A stretch of DNA of 64,000 nt from Bradyrhizobium pachyrhizi (lineage in GTDB: Bacteria; Pseudomonadota; Alphaproteobacteria; Rhizobiales; Xanthobacteraceae), in assembly GCF_001189245.1 (NCBI RefSeq), contig NZ_LFIQ01000119.1:380606-444605 (forward strand). The letters are read 5' to 3'. The position numbers and the translations under genes were made by a program. The notes under the pieces are model-generated. The model was not told the origin of the DNA and made no database searches. It saw nothing but the letters and a program-made list of their open reading frames with translations. Shown here in pieces: positions 62,585 through 64,000 of the stretch. Within the stretch, counting starts at the first letter, position 1. Every line of letters begins with the position of its first letter.

Positions 62585-63844
62585 TCAGAGAAGCGCGTCC
62601 ACCTGCGGTGAACGGACAATCTCTCCTACGCGCGCAAAGGCCTCATGGTTACGCTCGATGCTGTCGTGATCGTAAAGATAGTTGACCATGATGCCGAAGG
62701 ATTCCGCCATCGCGCGATCGGCCGTGTTGCCGAGCCAATTGATCCGCTCCAGCCGGGCACCGTTGCCGAGATGGAAGCGCGCCACCGGATCGATGCGATT
62801 CCCGGACGCCGGCGAGCGCGTGAGATATTGCGCGCATAGCCTCATCAGGACCGGACGCAAGGTCTCGCAGGTCGCCGCGTCGTGCCACCAGCCTTCGCGG
62901 TCCAGCTCGCGCAGCATCGCGACCTCGTTGCCGCCGGATTGCGGCTGCTGGCTGAGCCAGCGCCGGAAGCCTGGGATCGGCGACAGCGTAGAGAAGCGTT
63001 TCAGCTGCGGGAATTCCGCTTGCAGCTCCTCGACCACCTGCTTGATCAGGAAATTGCCGAACGACACGCCGCGCAGTCCGTCCTGGCAGTTGGAGATCGA
63101 ATAGAAGATCGCGGTGTCGGCATGCGCGGCCCTGAGGCCTGCGCTGTCTTGATCCGCATCCTGCACCAGCAGCGGTGGCACGGCGGTGGCCAATCCCTGC
63201 ACCAGCGCGACCTCGACGAAGATCAGCGGCTCGCCGGGCAGCGCGGGATGGAAGAAGGCAAAGCAGCGGCGATCGGGCGCAAGGCGGCGGCGCAGATCGT
63301 CCCAGCCCTTGATCTCGTGCACCGCCTCATAGGCGATCAGCTTCTCGAGCACGGCGGCCGGCGACTGCCAGTCGATGCGGCGAAGCTCGAGGAAGCCGCG
63401 ATTGAACCATGAGACGAACAGATGCTTGAGATCGGCATCGAGCAGCTTCAGCTCCGGTTCGGAGCCGAGACGGCCGGCGATCTCACTGCGCATTGCGATC
63501 AGGCTCGCCGTGCCGCCGGGCGCCATGTTCATCCGCCGCAGCACCTCCTGCCGCGGCGGATCGGCGGCGTCGGCCAAAGCGGCCGCGGCCGCCGCGGTGC
63601 CGTCGGCAAGATAGCGCTTCGCCGCATCCTGCAGCGCCGCCGCGTCGGGCTGAAACACGCTCGCCAGATAGCTTTGAAAGCCGTGCCGACCGTCGGCATC
63701 GAGCGCGCGCATGGTCTGCTGCAATTGGCGTGCGATCAGGGCGCCCGACGCTTCGCCGCGCTCGGACAACAGTGCCGCGGCGAGCTGCCTCGCTTGATCG
63801 AGCGAGGCCGGTGGACTGCCTGGGATGTGCTCGGCGTGGGTCAT
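62585..63844 (-). CDS. Malonyl-CoA decarboxylase
   Basis: 419 residues. The protein shows the helical N-terminal domain and the C-terminal GNAT-fold catalytic domain with CFAFFHPALPGEPLIFVEVAL, FYSISNCQDGLRGVSFGNFL and KRFSTLSPIPGFRRWL, the motifs of malonyl-CoA decarboxylase. It converts malonyl-CoA to acetyl-CoA and CO2. AAGGAGG precedes the ATG at 63844, and the upstream gene ends 12 bases earlier, so the two are co-transcribed. In rhizobia this enzyme serves malonate use. Confidence 0.93.
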   Translation of the reverse strand: MTHAEHIPGSPPASLDQARQLAAALLSERGEASGALIARQLQQTMRALDADGRHGFQSYLASVFQPDAAALQDAAKRYLADGTAAAAAALADAADPPRQEVLRRMNMAPGGTASLIAMRSEIAGRLGSEPELKLLDADLKHLFVSWFNRGFLELRRIDWQSPAAVLEKLIAYEAVHEIKGWDDLRRRLAPDRRCFAFFHPALPGEPLIFVEVALVQGLATAVPPLLVQDADQDSAGLRAAHADTAIFYSISNCQDGLRGVSFGNFLIKQVVEELQAEFPQLKRFSTLSPIPGFRRWLSQQPQSGGNEVAMLRELDREGWWHDAATCETLRPVLMRLCAQYLTRSPASGNRIDPVARFHLGNGARLERINWLGNTADRAMAESFGIMVNYLYDHDSIERNHEAFARVGEIVRSPQVDALL

Positions 63845-63856
63845 GGGAGCCTCCTT

Positions 63857-64000
63857 CTAGCTGCGGAATTTGGCGGGCGGCGTGTAGAGGTTGCCCGATG
63901 CGGCGACGAGGTCGTCGATCGATTTCGCGGCGAGCCAGTCGCGCGTCGCCGTCTCGACGTCGAGGCCGAGATCGGACGGCAGCATCACGATGCCGCGGCG
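63857..64000 (-). CDS. C-terminal end of an unidentified protein (partial)
   Basis: The minus strand is open from the window edge to a TAG at 63857-63859, giving 47 residues: GIVMLPSDLGLDVETATRDW leads to LAAKSIDDLVAASGNLYTPP and an AKFRS end. It lies 12 bases upstream of the malonyl-CoA decarboxylase start, so it is the preceding gene of that operon. The visible part is not enough for a family; a malonate transport or activation gene would be expected. Confidence 0.7.
   Translation of the reverse strand, partial: RRGIVMLPSDLGLDVETATRDWLAAKSIDDLVAASGNLYTPPAKFRS

Noticed and set aside
1..64000. CRISPR arrays, insertion sequences, rRNA, prophage
   Set aside because: No regularly spaced direct repeats, transposase motifs with terminal repeats, rRNA sequence or phage structural genes were seen. 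The tRNA-Met has no integrase gene or obvious attachment-site copy beside it.

Overview
The window looks like a chromosomal segment of an alphaproteobacterium of the Bradyrhizobium type. This rests on the high GC content, an Omp25/31-like beta-barrel protein with the N-terminal style usual in that genus, several small proteins typical of it (DUF2934, DUF3606, DUF6894, DUF1236, CsbD-like), and a GAAA-looped inverted repeat of the kind scattered through its genomes. No database search was possible, so family names come from motifs and genus assignment is inference.

Layout. (1) 0-6.2 kb: the end of an exopolysaccharide cluster, with a Wza-like export lipoprotein, a membrane O-acyltransferase, a GT4 glycosyltransferase and an AsnB-type amidotransferase. 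(2) 6.2-28.5 kb: a large catabolic island. One almost gap-free minus-strand gene string runs from about 23.59 kb down to 7.08 kb: a branched-chain-type ABC transporter (livK-H-M-G-F order), MmgE/PrpD, SDR, CaiB-type CoA transferase, enoyl-CoA hydratase, HMG-CoA-lyase-like enzyme, acyl-CoA dehydrogenase, a second MmgE/PrpD, an Asp/Glu-type racemase, an MBL-fold hydrolase, a LacI regulator and an old yellow enzyme. Divergent from it are a TRAP transporter (dctPQM) and an acyl-CoA synthetase. The divergent promoter carries a perfect 14-bp palindrome with a second near copy, a likely operator for the LacI protein. The genes together suggest uptake, CoA activation, beta-oxidation-like processing and lyase cleavage of an unknown, probably branched, organic acid. 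Two decayed gene fragments sit at its distal end.

(3) 28.5-39.4 kb: a beta-barrel outer membrane protein with a clear terminator, then gene-poor ground with small ORFs, duplicated and decaying segments and a frameshifted flavin oxidoreductase. Within it are an OpuB/EgtU-like ABC transporter whose permease is fused to its binding domain (with a methyltransferase upstream) and a bacterial ionotropic-glutamate-receptor-like channel whose pore lacks the potassium filter and resembles animal receptors. (4) 39.4-48.7 kb: a tightly overlapped three-gene operon with a 1334-residue protein built like mammalian soluble adenylyl cyclase (two cyclase domains, P-loop NTPase, long helical C-terminus), followed by two large paralogous FAD-dependent oxidoreductases, the second with an extra acetoacetate-decarboxylase-like C-terminus. 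This is the strongest candidate for an undescribed system.

(5) 48.9-54.3 kb: tRNA-Met, a secreted proline-rich protein, a phospholipid-methyltransferase-like protein, mnmA, and the flagellar genes fliK and flgD. (6) 54.4-57.2 kb: a cluster of small stress-type and hypothetical genes, several under 60 residues. (7) 57.3-64 kb: a Kef-type antiporter with a possible frameshift in a T8 run, an AraC regulator, an OpgC-like acyltransferase, an exported alpha/beta hydrolase and malonyl-CoA decarboxylase, ending in a gene cut by the window edge.
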